Assembly (NCBI GenBank): GCA_963920765.1
Contig: OY987247.1
Span: forward strand, 7,660,471-7,724,470
Reading direction: 5' to 3'
DNA length: 64,000 nucleotides
Source: Ulota crispa
Taxonomy: Eukaryota > Streptophyta > Bryopsida > Orthotrichales > Orthotrichaceae
Shown here: positions 11,880-22,954 of the stretch, piece by piece
Layout: each line of letters starts with the position of its first letter
How positions within the stretch are numbered: position 1 is the stretch's first letter
Notes under the pieces: model-generated
The model's input: only the letters and a program-made list of their open reading frames with translations
What the model was told of the DNA's origin: nothing
The model's database searches: none
Made by a program: the position numbers and the translations under genes

Positions 11880-12094
11880 GCCCTTGGGCTTTGGAGCTAT
11901 TGTACCAAATACGGTCGCAACCAATATTCAGAAGTTTGAATTAGTTGGAAATTAAGTGTTACAACCATACATATTGAAGAGTTGTATGATGGTAAGTGCA
12001 TAAACAAATTTGGAAAGCCCTCATAGTTGCTCAAATACAAACTGTGCATACAGCCATACATATGGCCACAAAGGGCTTTTGTGACGTTCAAGGG
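11880..12094. mobile_element. TTAA element, family P, copy 2 (215 bp)
   Basis: Flanked by TTAA at 11876-11879 and 12095-12098. Left end CCCCTAAAGAGCCCTTGG; right end, reverse complemented, CCCTTGAACGTCAC. Full-length match to P1. Confidence 0.88.
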
Positions 12095-12297
12095 TTAAAT
12101 ATTTTGGATTGTTTGATTTTCAATTCTTTGCATACAACAGTATAAAGAGTACACCATAGCATTCCTTGAAGAGCACCTACAAAGTTTTCTCAGATCATAA
12201 ACTTTATATAAGCCAGTATTGTAGAGTATTTATATTAGCTTGCATTGTGTAGGCATTATCAAAGCTGCAATGATCCTTTTGATTGTTGTCTTGTTAA

Positions 12298-12700
12298 CGC
12301 TTTAACAACCGTGGTCAATTCTGGGGTGGGCAATCCTTTGTATTTCCATTTGGGGGACATTTTAGGGTTATTGAATATAGATGTCTATAACATATGTGAT
12401 TGTACAAATAGAAGTATCTTGCACCATTTAGTGTTATGCATCATGAATTATGCTCACTCTTTAGTTGTTATGGCCATCTTTTTGCATTTATTGGTGTATT
12501 TTCAGTCGGTACTCTTTTAGTTTTTTCAACCCTCTAGCCACATGCCACCTCAAATTGGCATGGTTGTTGTCCTAAACTCTTCACTTTCCAATTCCCTAGA
12601 CCTGTCCTCTTTGCCACGTCATCAAATTCCTTGACATACTCTCTCTACAAATTGAAAAGAGTCAAATTGACTAGGAACTGGTTAACCAATCCTTAATGGG
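12298..12700. mobile_element. TTAA element, family R, copy 2 (403 bp)
   Basis: Flanked by TTAA at 12294-12297 and 12701-12704. Left end CGCTTTAACAACCGTGG; right end, reverse complemented, CCCATTAAGGATTGG. Same length and interior as R1. Confidence 0.88.
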
Positions 12701-12704
12701 TTAA

Positions 12705-13019
12705 GTGACTATGCCCTTCAACAAGTTTTTGAGTTTTGAAACTTAGCTGTATAGCAACCCTTGGTGAAAAACAACAGTTGAACATTTCATAATCAAAAAA
12801 ATCCCACAAGTTCATATTGTAACAATCTCAAGCCATATATTTACAAATCATACTAATAAAAAAAATACTAGTGAGATTATGGGACTTGTTATTGTTTAAC
12901 AAAATTGAATTAATGGCTAACTAAGTTTCAAAAACTTAAAGAAGTTCTTACAAGGTAGTATACACTTGATGTGATATTGGTAGGTAAATACACCATCTTG
13001 ATGTTTGACTAGTCAAAGC
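12705..13019. other. AT-rich spacer, nothing recognised
   Basis: No gene or repeat end identified between R2 and S1. Confidence 0.5.
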
Positions 13020-13023
13020 TTAA

Positions 13024-13106
13024 CCCCTCAAGGCCCAAGGGGACCAAAATTGTCCCTCCTTGTTTGTAATTTGGGATGACTAAATTTTCTTAATGATTAA
13101 TTATAG

Positions 13107-13158
<52 letters not shown>

Positions 13159-13697
13159 AAAGTACTTGTTGAAGTCTTCATTGTGTATCAAAAGTTTGAT
13201 TTTGAAAATGACTAATAATGATTTTTCTATTTAAGATTTTGTGCAAGGGTGTCCATTGCAAATCTTCACTTTCTAGTGTTTAGAGCTCTTGGAAATGAGC
13301 CTAAAGTACACTTGAACTTGGAGTAACAATCACATTAGAAACTTAATTTAAAAAGTTGTAGAGTAGATTTTAAGAAGCTGTAAATTGATTAGGGTGACAC
13401 ATGTTGTACTTTACATACTGATATCTTTTAGGTATCCTCAATTTTAAATTTGAGATGTGAAAGGAGGATTGAAAGACTCCAAATCACTTTCACGGTTTTA
13501 ACACCCTCTTGATCAAATGTTATGATTTTTCAATCCATAAGTAATATTGTTGTTTTTTTATGATCTTTAACATATTTAGTTTAAATCTTTAGGGTTATAG
13601 TTTAAAAAAATCTGACGCAACTTATTAAAATGTTAACATTTTGTTCATTCAATAATAGATTCTAAGATACTCGGGAAAGTGCATGGGCCTTGAGGGG
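13024..13697. mobile_element. TTAA element, family S, copy 1 (674 bp)
   Basis: Flanked by TTAA at 13020-13023 and 13698-13701. Both ends read CCCCTCAAGGCCCA. The interior matches S2 and S3 (inverted), including the stretch around GTGTCCATTGCAAATCTTCA. It carries an (AT)n run at 13109-13154. Confidence 0.9.
13109..13154. repeat. (AT)n microsatellite, 46 bp
   Basis: Uninterrupted AT dinucleotides inside element S1. The other S copies lack it. Confidence 0.97.
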
Positions 13698-13869
13698 TTA
13701 AAACCCCGCGGGTAAAGACTGGAGCATCTGGAGACTATGACAATTCAAGGTATTTAACCCATTCAATCTACTTTTGGTATATACATGAATATCATTGCTA
13801 TTTGCATTATCAAGAAGAATGAGAGACTTCTGTTATGCTAAAGTCATATGACTATTCTCACATTAAGTT

Positions 13870-14400
13870 AAAAGGGAGGATTTCAAATTTCCCCTCAATT
13901 ATTTCTAAATAACAGACGTACCTCTGTATAATCTGATGTATAATAAAATGTCCTTGGTTCTCTGTAAGAATGTCAACTACGTCCCTAGTTATTTTTGAGA
14001 ATATTGTAAAAACTCCTAGTTTTCTTGTGCCTTTTTATTGTAGTTTTATAAACATTAGGATGACATTGAAAATTACTAAAACTAGATGCAAGTTGAATGC
14101 AAGTCAAATCTTGGTAACAAGCTCTTCAAGTTTTATATAGTAATTTTTTACATAAGTCCATTGTGGTCAAAACCATTGCAATGACTACATTGTAATTTTT
14201 GTTATCATCCTAACATATACAAAAAAATGTAATAAATAGACACAAAAAAAATTAGGGATATTTACAGTATTCACAAAGTTAATCAGCAATACAGTTGATA
14301 TTATATATTACACAAAACCAAGAATGTTTCTATATTTCAAATAATACAAAGGTACATTTGATAATTCAAAATAATTGATTTTCCCTAGTAAAAACCACAC
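13870..14400. repeat. Decayed copy of the inner part of the 706-4135 palindrome
   Basis: Collinear weak similarity to about 2020-2420: motifs for CCTTGGTT, TTTTCTTGTGCCT, GAATGCAAG, AGTTTTATA and TTAGGG-ATTT occur in the same order. No intact ends were found. Confidence 0.5.
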
Positions 14401-15062
14401 TAATCATATTAATGGAATTGTTGAAATAATTGCTTATAGGTAAATTAAGTTGATTTTTTTGAGAAACCCACCTGAGACATATAGTTTTGTGGATGGAAAC
14501 AACCTCCAAAAGCTCTTGGCTAATCATATTAACACAAAGTTTCAAATTAAATCCATGTTTCTTCTTCTTAGGCCTTTATGCCTCCCCAATTTTCAAAGTT
14601 ATGGTAGGTATGCTCTATAATATGAACTACTTTCGTTTAAATTAAATAAACTCATCAAGTGTGTAGTCTATGATGATCTCTGGTTACTTTGAAGCTGTAA
14701 TTCTTATACCCTCCATCTCCAAACTCTATATGCAAGTAAAAAGTTGTTAGATTCCTTGATTTGAAATCACCAAACCAAGCATTGAAACAATTTGAATTGT
14801 TAATCAAGAAGTTTGATTCAAATTTCATTTATTTTCTTTAAAAAATAATAATGAATAATTCAAATTTTTTGGTATTTTCTTGTATAAAGCATATCAATCA
14901 CGTTTTCTCTAGGTGGAGTTTCTTTTCCTTCACAAACCCTTTTATAGGCCCTTTTATTGGTTCTTTATGGTGGTTGTGTGTTTGATTTGAACCATTTCTT
15001 CTACTTTTACAAGATCATAGAAATAATTGAGAAATTAAATAAGTTGTAATTCAAATTTATTC
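14400..15062. other. AT-rich intergenic DNA, nothing recognised
   Basis: No recognisable coding or repeat boundary. Confidence 0.5.
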
Positions 15063-15066
15063 TTAA

Positions 15067-15821
15067 TCCCTGAGCGCCCATTCGACATTATACTGTCGTT
15101 CAGGATCATTTTAGGGGGTTTAAACTAGCCTGATATAGTTTTGATTACTGGTAGGTGGTACGTAATTGGGTTGAGAGTGGGGTCCGTATACTAATTGATG
15201 AGGGTAACTGGTAGGTGAGGGTCTTTACACCAGAAGATGGACAAACACTTCCTTCAGAGCAGTTGGGTTCACGGGGGTGACCGTGTGGCACCGGTTTCCA
15301 ACGCAGGGCATGGAAGGAGACGGAGCTCGTCGCGGTCGCTCTAGAGGTCAACCGGGGGCAGGAGGTCTGACTCAGCCTTCACCCACCGGTACGGGTGCCT
15401 GCCTGTCAGTCGGCTCCCGGTGGTGTATGGCAAGGTCCTTTTTGTAAATGCCCAATTGAGGGTCTAAATATTCTCAGATGAACCTGCAATTATATGGGCA
15501 GGCAGGGGTCGTATGTCTCCCCAATCACAAAATTTTTCATAGTTGGAATCCATGTGACGTGAAAGAAATTGTGAAAAAACACAGCAGTAAGACCCTAAAA
15601 GTGGCAAAAGTCAACAAGATTTGACCATTATAGACTTCAAATCTGAACGGTGAAACTGCTCAAATTTGGGGGGGGGGGGGGGGTGGGTGCATGCCCAAGT
15701 CAAGTACTAAACTCAAAGTTCCATTCTCACAGATCCCATTTCTCTGTAAACCGTAGGCCCTTGACTGCCCGGAACCCCCAAAAACGACCAAACATCTGAT
15801 TTCGAGCTGGGCGCTCAGGGG
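15067..15821. mobile_element. TTAA element, family T (755 bp), GC-richer interior
   Basis: Flanked by TTAA at 15063-15066 and 15822-15825. Ends are TCCCTGAGCGCCCA and, reverse complemented, CCCCTGAGCGCCCA. The interior is clearly GC-richer than the neighbouring elements, has no related copy in the window, and contains a run of 16 G at 15668-15683. Confidence 0.85.
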
Positions 15822-15825
15822 TTAA

Positions 15826-16503
15826 CCATGTACACGATTGATCTTTAATGTGCAAACTTTGCATGCTTTTATAGACCAAGCATGTTCATCTCTTTTCATC
15901 TCCACCTAGCTCACCTCAAGTACATTTGGATTTGTTTAGCATTGTCAAATGCCATCTTGAAAAACAAAGAAAATCTAGCTAAAATTTCAACAAGCTATTG
16001 ACTAAGCTAGTCACTTAATAGTCAATCACAAATTAAACAAACAAAACGTAAGTCAAATCTTACAAATAACTTAGTTTGTGTTCTTTAAAAATCCAAAAAT
16101 ATATTTTTCTAGTAATGATAAAGTAAGAGAAGTTCCCGGGGGAAGTTGAAAAAGTCCATTTATGAATTTCATTTTTTTCCTTGCTAGAAAATCTTCACGT
16201 TTTGTCTTGTCGACTGTTGCCTCTTCTATTATTGTATTCTAAACACCTCAGCTCACATCCATTTTACAATTCCAAAATGATAAAACATGTTTCAAGTCTT
16301 AAATGTAACATCTTGAAGTATTTTATCTACAAATTCCTACATCTTTCCTTACAACAAGCAGTAAGCATGCGAATAAGTGTTGTAAAGTGTAATTAGATAG
16401 GAGATGAGAGAGAGTATAGCAAAGCTTCCAACATACTTTAGAATGTACCTTTCTACACCGTATTTTATTTGTTGATGCGGCACTTACAGTTTTTCTTGCA
16501 TTT
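15826..16503. other. AT-rich intergenic DNA, nothing recognised
   Basis: Only short AT-driven frames; no family recognised. Confidence 0.5.
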
Positions 16504-16507
16504 TTAA

Positions 16508-17151
16508 CCCCTAAATGCCCAAGGCCTATCTAAGCTTCTTGGAACTTTCATGAAAATTAACAATCAAATAACCTTTTCATAAATTTCATCAAATTTTTCT
16601 CAATTGTAATTGTACAAATTTAAACTAAACATGTTAAAAATTACATGGGAAAAGAAAACACATCAATTTCACTTATAGTTTGAAAGATTATATAATGTTT
16701 AAACACGAGGGTGTTGGAACTACAAAAGTGACTTGAAGTCTTTTAATCCTCATTTTGCATGTCAAATCTGAAATGTTGGTCATCAAAAAATTTGTGGTTT
16801 AAGGTCATTACATGTCTAACTTTAATTAACTTATGGCTTTAAAAATCTATTCCTAGATTTTTTTAACATAGATTTCTAATGTGGATTTTTCTCCAAACTC
16901 TAATGTATATGAGGCTCATTATCAAAATCTTCCAATACTAAAAAACTCAAGATTGCAATGGACACCCTTGTATAAAAGCTTGAGGAGAAAAATTATCAAC
17001 TTTCATTTTCAAAATTAGATGTTTGATGTTGAAAATAGACTTCAAAACAAACTTATATTAAAAAAAATACTGAAATTAGTGATTTGATAAATTTTTTTTC
17101 ATCTTCAAAGTTTTGTAAAGACCCAAATTTGGTCGCTTGGGCATTTAGGGA
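16508..17151. mobile_element. TTAA element, family S, copy 2 (644 bp)
   Basis: Flanked by TTAA at 16504-16507 and 17152-17155. Ends are CCCCTAAATGCCCAAG and, reverse complemented, CCCTAAATGCCCAAG. Interior homologous to S1 and S3. Confidence 0.88.
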
Positions 17152-17320
17152 TTAATAAAAACTGTGACATAACTAAGGGTGATATAATAAAAGGGTAAAT
17201 TTAACATTTGTAACATTTGTTCTCTAAAAGTAGTATCAAGGCTGACATTAATGAGGTCAAATAACAATGTATTTATGTATTTGAGAGATGTAAGTGATGA
17301 CAATTTTGAGAATCCAAGTA

Positions 17321-17728
17321 AGGTAGGAGCACCCGTAAGCGTGAAACTAAGAGTTTTGGGTAGGAAAATTAGTTGATGAACTTTCAAAAAATAGTGTTAA
17401 ATTAGGAAGAAGAAATTAAAAATAGTGGCATCAATTTAAAAATTCCAATTACAAGCATTTGTTCACCAAGATTTTACAAAATCTAAAATGATTGAAAATA
17501 TATAGTTGTGTGTAGGAGATGTTTTTAGTGTGCTCATATGCTTATAACATTTTTTTGAGGAGTTCTTAAGTAGTGAGAAGGGGCACTCAAAACCATCATG
17601 CAAGTCACCCAAAACCATCACTTTGTCATCCATAACCAATTTGTTTTTTTTAATTATTGGTCACAAACATCACTAACACAAGTAAGTATTGGGGATGGGG
17701 ACACCAATGGTGAGGGATGCTCCTATCT
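17321..17728. mobile_element. TA-flanked MITE, subfamily M2 (408 bp)
   Basis: Left end TA|AGGTAGGAGCACCCGTAAG; right end GGATGCTCCTATCT|TA. The end sequence groups it with the CACCCATAA-type copies. Confidence 0.75.
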
Positions 17729-17895
17729 TAGTCACAAATGAAACAAGAGGCTCGGGAAGATTCTCTTTCTTATTAGATTTGACATTTGTATTTAAACATT
17801 TTGTACTAGAATTTTCTTAAAAAGGCAAGCATGCAAAACTTCACTTTGCTTTCAAATGTTTATTGTGAATTTTTTGAAAATAATAATAAATTTAA

Positions 17896-18256
17896 CCCTT
17901 GAACAACAGGCTAGTCACCATGGGTACTAGTTGCAGTGGCGTTGCGTTATATTGGTGCACAATTTGCCCAAAGAATATATTATTACTCCAAAAATTGCAT
18001 AAGCTAGCATGTAATGCTACCCTCATGGAAATTGTAAGAAGGGCAATATGGGGCTTACCATCATTATTGTGAATTTCCTCATAATTTTGGACATCTAGAA
18101 ATATGAATGCATTCAATGAGTTTGTTTTTTACCTTCCGTGATGAATTATGCCTTCATTATCACTTTATGAAGAAAATTAAAATTAGCTTTCCTACATCCA
18201 ATAGATTGTCTTTTTGTCATCCATTCACCAAAAAAATTCTTGTTGACATTTAAGGG
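17896..18256. mobile_element. TTAA element, family V-like, 361 bp
   Basis: Flanked by TTAA at 17892-17895 and 18257-18260. Ends are CCCTTGAACAACAGG and, reverse complemented, CCCTTAAATGTCAAC. It has the same length as V1 and a similar internal order in inverse orientation, but is diverged. Confidence 0.8.
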
Positions 18257-18260
18257 TTAA

Positions 18261-18630
18261 AGGTGATGCCATGTTGAACTTAATTTAAACTATTCATGTA
18301 GTTTTAGACTTTGCTTGCAAAAGAAAAAGAAACCTTCCAATGTTACTGCTTTACATAATTATCCCAACATTTTGCATATAATGTATGCAAGACGCAAACG
18401 TCACTTGGACAATCCTTTGTGTTTTCAATTGCCCTTATTCTTATGAAAGCAACAAACAAAAATCCTGGAGTGGTGTTACATTGCACAACATATCTCCAAA
18501 AATTGCAGAGTGGTGTCACAGGATGAAACGATTCAAAAGAAATTTGGCACTTATAAAGAAAACAAACAGGCACGTGGTATGATTTTCAGGATGTTGTCCA
18601 AGTGATGTTTATGCAGGATAAGCACCTCAA
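18261..18630. other. Spacer, nothing recognised
   Basis: Short overlapping frames on both strands only. Confidence 0.45.
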
Positions 18631-18687
18631 GCACAAGGATCCTGACGTTGCACAAGGATCCTGACGTTGCACAAGGATCCTGACGTT
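18631..18687. repeat. Three perfect 19-bp tandem repeats
   Basis: Unit GCACAAGGATCCTGACGTT repeated three times. The last unit runs into the TTAA at the left of element V1. Confidence 0.97.
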
Positions 18688-18690
18688 TAA

Positions 18691-19051
18691 CCCTTAAACG
18701 TCGAGAGGACAAAAAAACCGTCCTCCGGCTCTGAAAAAAGATTTTGTGATTCAGAAAAAAGTAATTTTTCATCTGATTTTTTTCAGAATCAATCATAAAC
18801 ACATGGTTTATCATGTAAGACACAAAATTATCTCTTGAGATGCATTCATTTTTTTTTTGTAACTCAAATTGTGATAAGATTTAGAAACATGGTGTTAGCT
18901 CCCAAGCTACCCTTCTTGCAATTTTCATGAGGGCACCATGCACTGTTGACTTTTCCAACTTTTTGAAGCAATACTATTGGTGTTCATGTGCAAAACACTG
19001 TAGAATGCTACAGGCAGGGCAAGCCATGGTGATCCATCCATCCTTTAAGGG
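18691..19051. mobile_element. TTAA element, family V, copy 1 (361 bp)
   Basis: Flanked by TTAA at 18687-18690 and 19052-19055. Ends are CCCTTAAACGTCGAGAGG and, reverse complemented, CCCTTAAAGGATGG. Interior shared with 61231-61589 and 43145-43488. Confidence 0.88.
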
Positions 19052-19128
19052 TTAAGCCACAAGGAACTTGAACTTTGTCCTTGTTTCTAGTGGATTAAAT
19101 GTTAGGACCCCTTTGCATGAGGTGCTTA

Positions 19129-19443
19129 AGGTAGGAGCACCCATAAATGTCAAACTAAGGGTTTTGAACATGATGACTATCAATAAACAACTAACAAATT
19201 ATAGGATCCTTTTAGAAATAGGAAAAAAATGAGTTTGCACTTTCGAACATATTATTTGGATACTATGAGAATAAGTTGTGAATTTTTAAAGAGCAAATTG
19301 CCATTGCACCCCATAACCACTTTTAAGATTTCATGTTCACATGTTGTACATCCTTGTCATTATATCTATTCACTTCCACAGATTTTCCAAGATTTCAGAG
19401 GTGACGATTATGGAGACACTGACACTTATAGGTGTTCCTACCT
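19129..19443. mobile_element. TA-flanked MITE, subfamily M2 (315 bp)
   Basis: Left end TA|AGGTAGGAGCACCCATAA; right end ATAGGTGTTCCTACCT|TA. Near full-length match to 45688-46016 and weaker match to 42706-42983. Confidence 0.85.
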
Positions 19444-19445
19444 TA

Positions 19446-20613
19446 CCCACACTAAAAGAGAACTGCTGATGTTTTGAGTATGGATTATTATTTCTGTACT
19501 TGGTATAGACCTATACGTCATGGAGGTGACGTACAGGTGGATACATGTTTCGAGAATGGTTTGAGAGGCTTTATCTTTTTGTTGTATATAATGGGTGAAA
19601 TCATCAAAAGGAGTGGAGTCCAGTGGCAACCGCTTCAACCGTTGAAATGAGAGGCTTTGGGGCTTTCGTAATGCGGTGAAGCTGAAGCCCACTTGGGTGG
19701 GTGGGTGAAGTGAGTAGCTTGCCGTGTAGTGCAGTGGGATTCAGGTCAGCCTAGTGAAAAGACAAGGCCAGCTCGAGACCACCAGTGCAGAATCAATCAA
19801 CAAGTCCGAGGACGCAAACGCACGGTTGGACCGAGAACCAAGCTCCTGCCCGGACGAATACCAACCAAGCCCCGTCACGACCATGAGACCACCACGTCAC
19901 GGCTGGGGCGAGATTCGATCCCACGATTCCTCTTTCCATTCGTTGATTCGTTCCAGCTCAGCTCAATTCTACTGCTCTGCTTCAGCTCCACGGACACGGC
20001 ACCGAACTTGAGCAGATCCTACGGTCGCGATCACCCTGCCCTCCCGACGGATGGTCAGGATCACCCAACCACCTCGACGGATGGTCAGGATCACCCTGCC
20101 ATCTCGACGGAGGGTCACAGATAAAGACGGGCTGGAAGGGGCTAGAAGGAACTGGAAGCCTTCGTTAAATTTTTTTTGGCGATTTTTTGCCTAGATCTTA
20201 CCTCCAACTGGCCCTGGCGAATGGTACAGTGAGAATTTTGGGTGCAAAAGTGGATGAAATTGCCAAATTCGTGCTTACGCAAACAGATTAGCCATTTTTT
20301 TGGATATTAGAAAATTATTGGATGAACGTGTACACTTGATTCATTCATTCCAATTATAGCCAAATCTTTCTTACCTACGTGCATTACAGGGTGCGAGTTG
20401 CTCTGCCTTGACCAAAAAAAATTAGAATGGCTAGGAGCAATGTTCAAAAAGTTGACAAATTTTTGTCTAAATCGTACCTTGATTTCACATTGGACTATCG
20501 TAACACTAGAAAAATCATGTGAAAAAATAGATGAAATTGCTAAATCCCTCCTAACAATCACAACGTTTATCAAATTTTGAATGAAACCTACTAAAATTAG
20601 TATACTTTAGGGG
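19446..20613. other. GC-richer intergenic stretch without a recognised gene
   Basis: The part at 19600-20160 is distinctly GC-richer than its neighbours. A 131-codon open frame (19729-20124) covers it but resembles no known family, and its end is a translated 30-bp minisatellite. It may be an old gene fragment. Confidence 0.4.
20028..20117. repeat. Minisatellite, three 30-bp units
   Basis: Units of GGATCACCCTGCC..CGACGGATGGTCA type. Because 30 is a multiple of three, the repeat stays open in one frame as a 10-residue DHP..TDGQ motif. Confidence 0.93.
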
Positions 20614-21040
20614 AACTACAAATAGGGGCATGAAAATGTAAAATATTACAAATGGGGGCACAGTTTCAAATTAATTACAAATAGGGGCACGATTTCAAAA
20701 AAAAATTGTAATTTTTTGAATTTTTTGAATTGGTTAGGACATTGTTTGATTTAAACACATCACATTAAATGTTAGCTAACTTCCAAAACATTTGAAGGTC
20801 TTCAAAAATTGCCATCCCCTTTACTAAAATTTCTTTATTAAGGCTTGATTTGGAGAGACCTTTAAATGTTTTGGAAGTTAGCTCACATTTAATGTGATGT
20901 GTCTATATCAACCAATGTCCAAACCAAAAAAAATAGCAAAAAATTTACATTTTTTAGAAATCATGCACCTATTTGTAATTACTTTGAAACTGCTCCTTTA
21001 ATCGTAACATTTTACATTTTCATGCCCCTACTTGTAATTT
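20614..21040. repeat. Foldback repeat (inverted arms about 170 bp)
   Basis: Left arm CTACAAATAGGGGCATGAAA pairs with TTTCATGCCCCTACTTGTAA near 21020-21040. The inner arms pair around TTAGCTAACTTCCAAAACATT and AATGTTTTGGAAGTTAGCTC. Confidence 0.8.
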
Positions 21041-21359
21041 GGGAAATTTTCATGGATACTAGGGCTAAAGTTTGCAATAATTTCATGGATATCCTTGCTT
21101 TTTCAGAAATTTCACAAATACCCTTGGGCCAAAATTTTCAAGCATTTTTTTTATTGTGCATGCCACTTCCCTTCTTTGTGCGCACATAGAACAAGAAAGA
21201 AGTAGAATGTGCCCAAAGAGAGAAGGGAAGTGGCATGCACAACAACATAAAAATGCTTGAAGAGTTTGGTCCAAGGGTATTTGTGAAATTTCTGAAAAAG
21301 TAGGGGTTTCTAAGTTATGATATTATTGCAGACTTTGGGGGTATCCATGAAATTTTCCC
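21041..21359. repeat. Second foldback repeat, directly adjoining the first
   Basis: GGGAAATTTTCATGGATA at the left pairs with TATCCATGAAATTTTCCC at the right. The inner arms pair around TGCATGCCACTTCCCTTCT and AGAAGGGAAGTGGCATGCA. Confidence 0.85.
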
Positions 21360-21463
21360 TCCCCTACATTTTATGGATGAACATGCACAAGTCAATGATT
21401 CTATCCACTTTTGTCCAAATTTTTTTGATGCTCTTGCATTCTTTGGTGCCTGTTCCGCGACTA

Positions 21464-21790
21464 AGATAGGAGGCTCATATTCTGCTCAGGCTCTAAAACC
21501 GTCCACCTTCTCAAACATATTTCGTGTGTACATGCTATTTTTCATAGGTTTCAAAAATATACAAGCGGAGTACATTTGAGGAGGTGAACCGTTTTAGAGT
21601 CCTATGGCCTTTTCACTTCAAAATTTTATAACTAATTCCACAAAGCTCCAAAAAATATAAAACAACTTAAGTTAGATGTCAATTCTTCTTGTCTTTCAAG
21701 GAAGATTTACTGAAAAATAGTTCAAATAGTTTCACCTCCCCAAAATTCTGTTTCGGCGCTTAGATGGTCCATTCATGAGCCTCCTACCTT
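21464..21790. mobile_element. TA-flanked MITE, subfamily M1 (327 bp)
   Basis: Left end TA|AGATAGGAGGCTCAT; right end ATGAGCCTCCTACCT|TA. Same length and interior as 36228-36552 and 37356-37682. Confidence 0.88.
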
Positions 21791-22954
21791 AGCGAAAAAA
21801 TAAAATTTATAGGCTGGCTGAGAGGGCTAGGAGGGATGAATTGCACGAGGGGAATGAATCAGCGGCGCAGAAGTTGCAGAACATCACGAGCACACAAGCA
21901 AGGCATGAAAAGGCGACGGCAATGCGGCTCGCCATGTGGTGCACAGATGATTGCATTCACGATGAGCCATGGCACAGCTTCGTCGGCGAGGGCGGGACTG
22001 CGGGGGATGACCGGATGAGATAGCGCCTGCGAGACGAGAGGCGGACACGTCGCAGGGCAATCTAACGGTTCCTTATCCGGCTACCGTGAAGGGGAGGAAC
22101 AGTGCTCGCCTTTCCAACCACAAAGAACGGATAGACGCACCTTACCACCGGTTGGCGGATGTCCGGTTCTTAATGGCGTTGCCTCTTTGTCCATGCTATC
22201 TCCACAGGCCTCAAGCTTACCGGAACGAAGCGAGCGGCCAATGCTGCAGCAGTCCACTCTGTTCTGGCGATGAACAATTCGGGTGGCGGAAGAAGCAGAT
22301 TCATCCGCGCACCTGGACGACCTCTTATCAAGTGAGAACCGAAAAGAATCAAACGAACAAGAGAGGCGCAGAAAACCTCATGGATTGAAGTTCTCATCTC
22401 ATCTCATCTCATCTCATTTCGTTCCGTCGTCCGGGACCGCGGATCGTGCCAATTTGTGAAGCTCAGGAGGATTATATGCTTTTTCTGGTTCTCGAAAAGA
22501 GCTTTTCTGGCTCTCGCTGTTGCGATATTTGAGTTTACAGCTGGTTATTCAGCTGATGAGCTCTCATGGCGGGATATAAGCTTAGAGAGAAGATAAGTCG
22601 GCAATAGACAGACAGCTCAGGTCGGAGAGGAGATCTTGATTCTTGTAAGTTAGTCTAAAACGCCAGTGATTGATTGCCGTCAGGTTTGTGCTTTGCTTTT
22701 GCGAGCGAAGTTTTGAAAATTTGAGAGTAGTTCTGGATTGGAGCTTGATTTTGGACCATTTCTTGGAGGATTTTGTAGAGGTTGTTGAAGTGTGCGGGGA
22801 GGTCGTTAGGGAATTGCTCGGATATTTGTCATGCACGGACGAGTGGTGACTGCAGAAAGTTTGGACAGTGGTGCTGAGGTTTAGGCGAGGTTTTTCCCAA
22901 GTGGTTGACTACCGTCGTCGAGGTAGCACTTGGGAACCGGGAGTGCAATAAAGA
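21791..22954 (+). promoter_or_regulatory. Probable promoter and 5' UTR of the REC gene
   Basis: This GC-richer stretch lies directly upstream of the REC start codon. It contains five perfect TCTCA pentamers at 22392-22416, about 540 bp before the ATG, a kind of pyrimidine repeat common in plant leaders. Short open frames are present but unrecognised. A transcription start could not be fixed. Confidence 0.5.

Noticed and set aside
19727..19930. tRNA-like A and B boxes suggesting a SINE head
   Set aside because: The candidate boxes lie about 190 bp apart, much too far for a Pol III internal promoter.
19729..20124. 131-codon frame as a gene
   Set aside because: No recognisable domain; the C-terminal part is a translated 30-bp minisatellite and there is no clear exon structure.
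21836..22023. 60-codon frames in the GC-rich DNA before REC
   Set aside because: No family resemblance, overlapping frames on the same strand, and a location that fits promoter or leader DNA.
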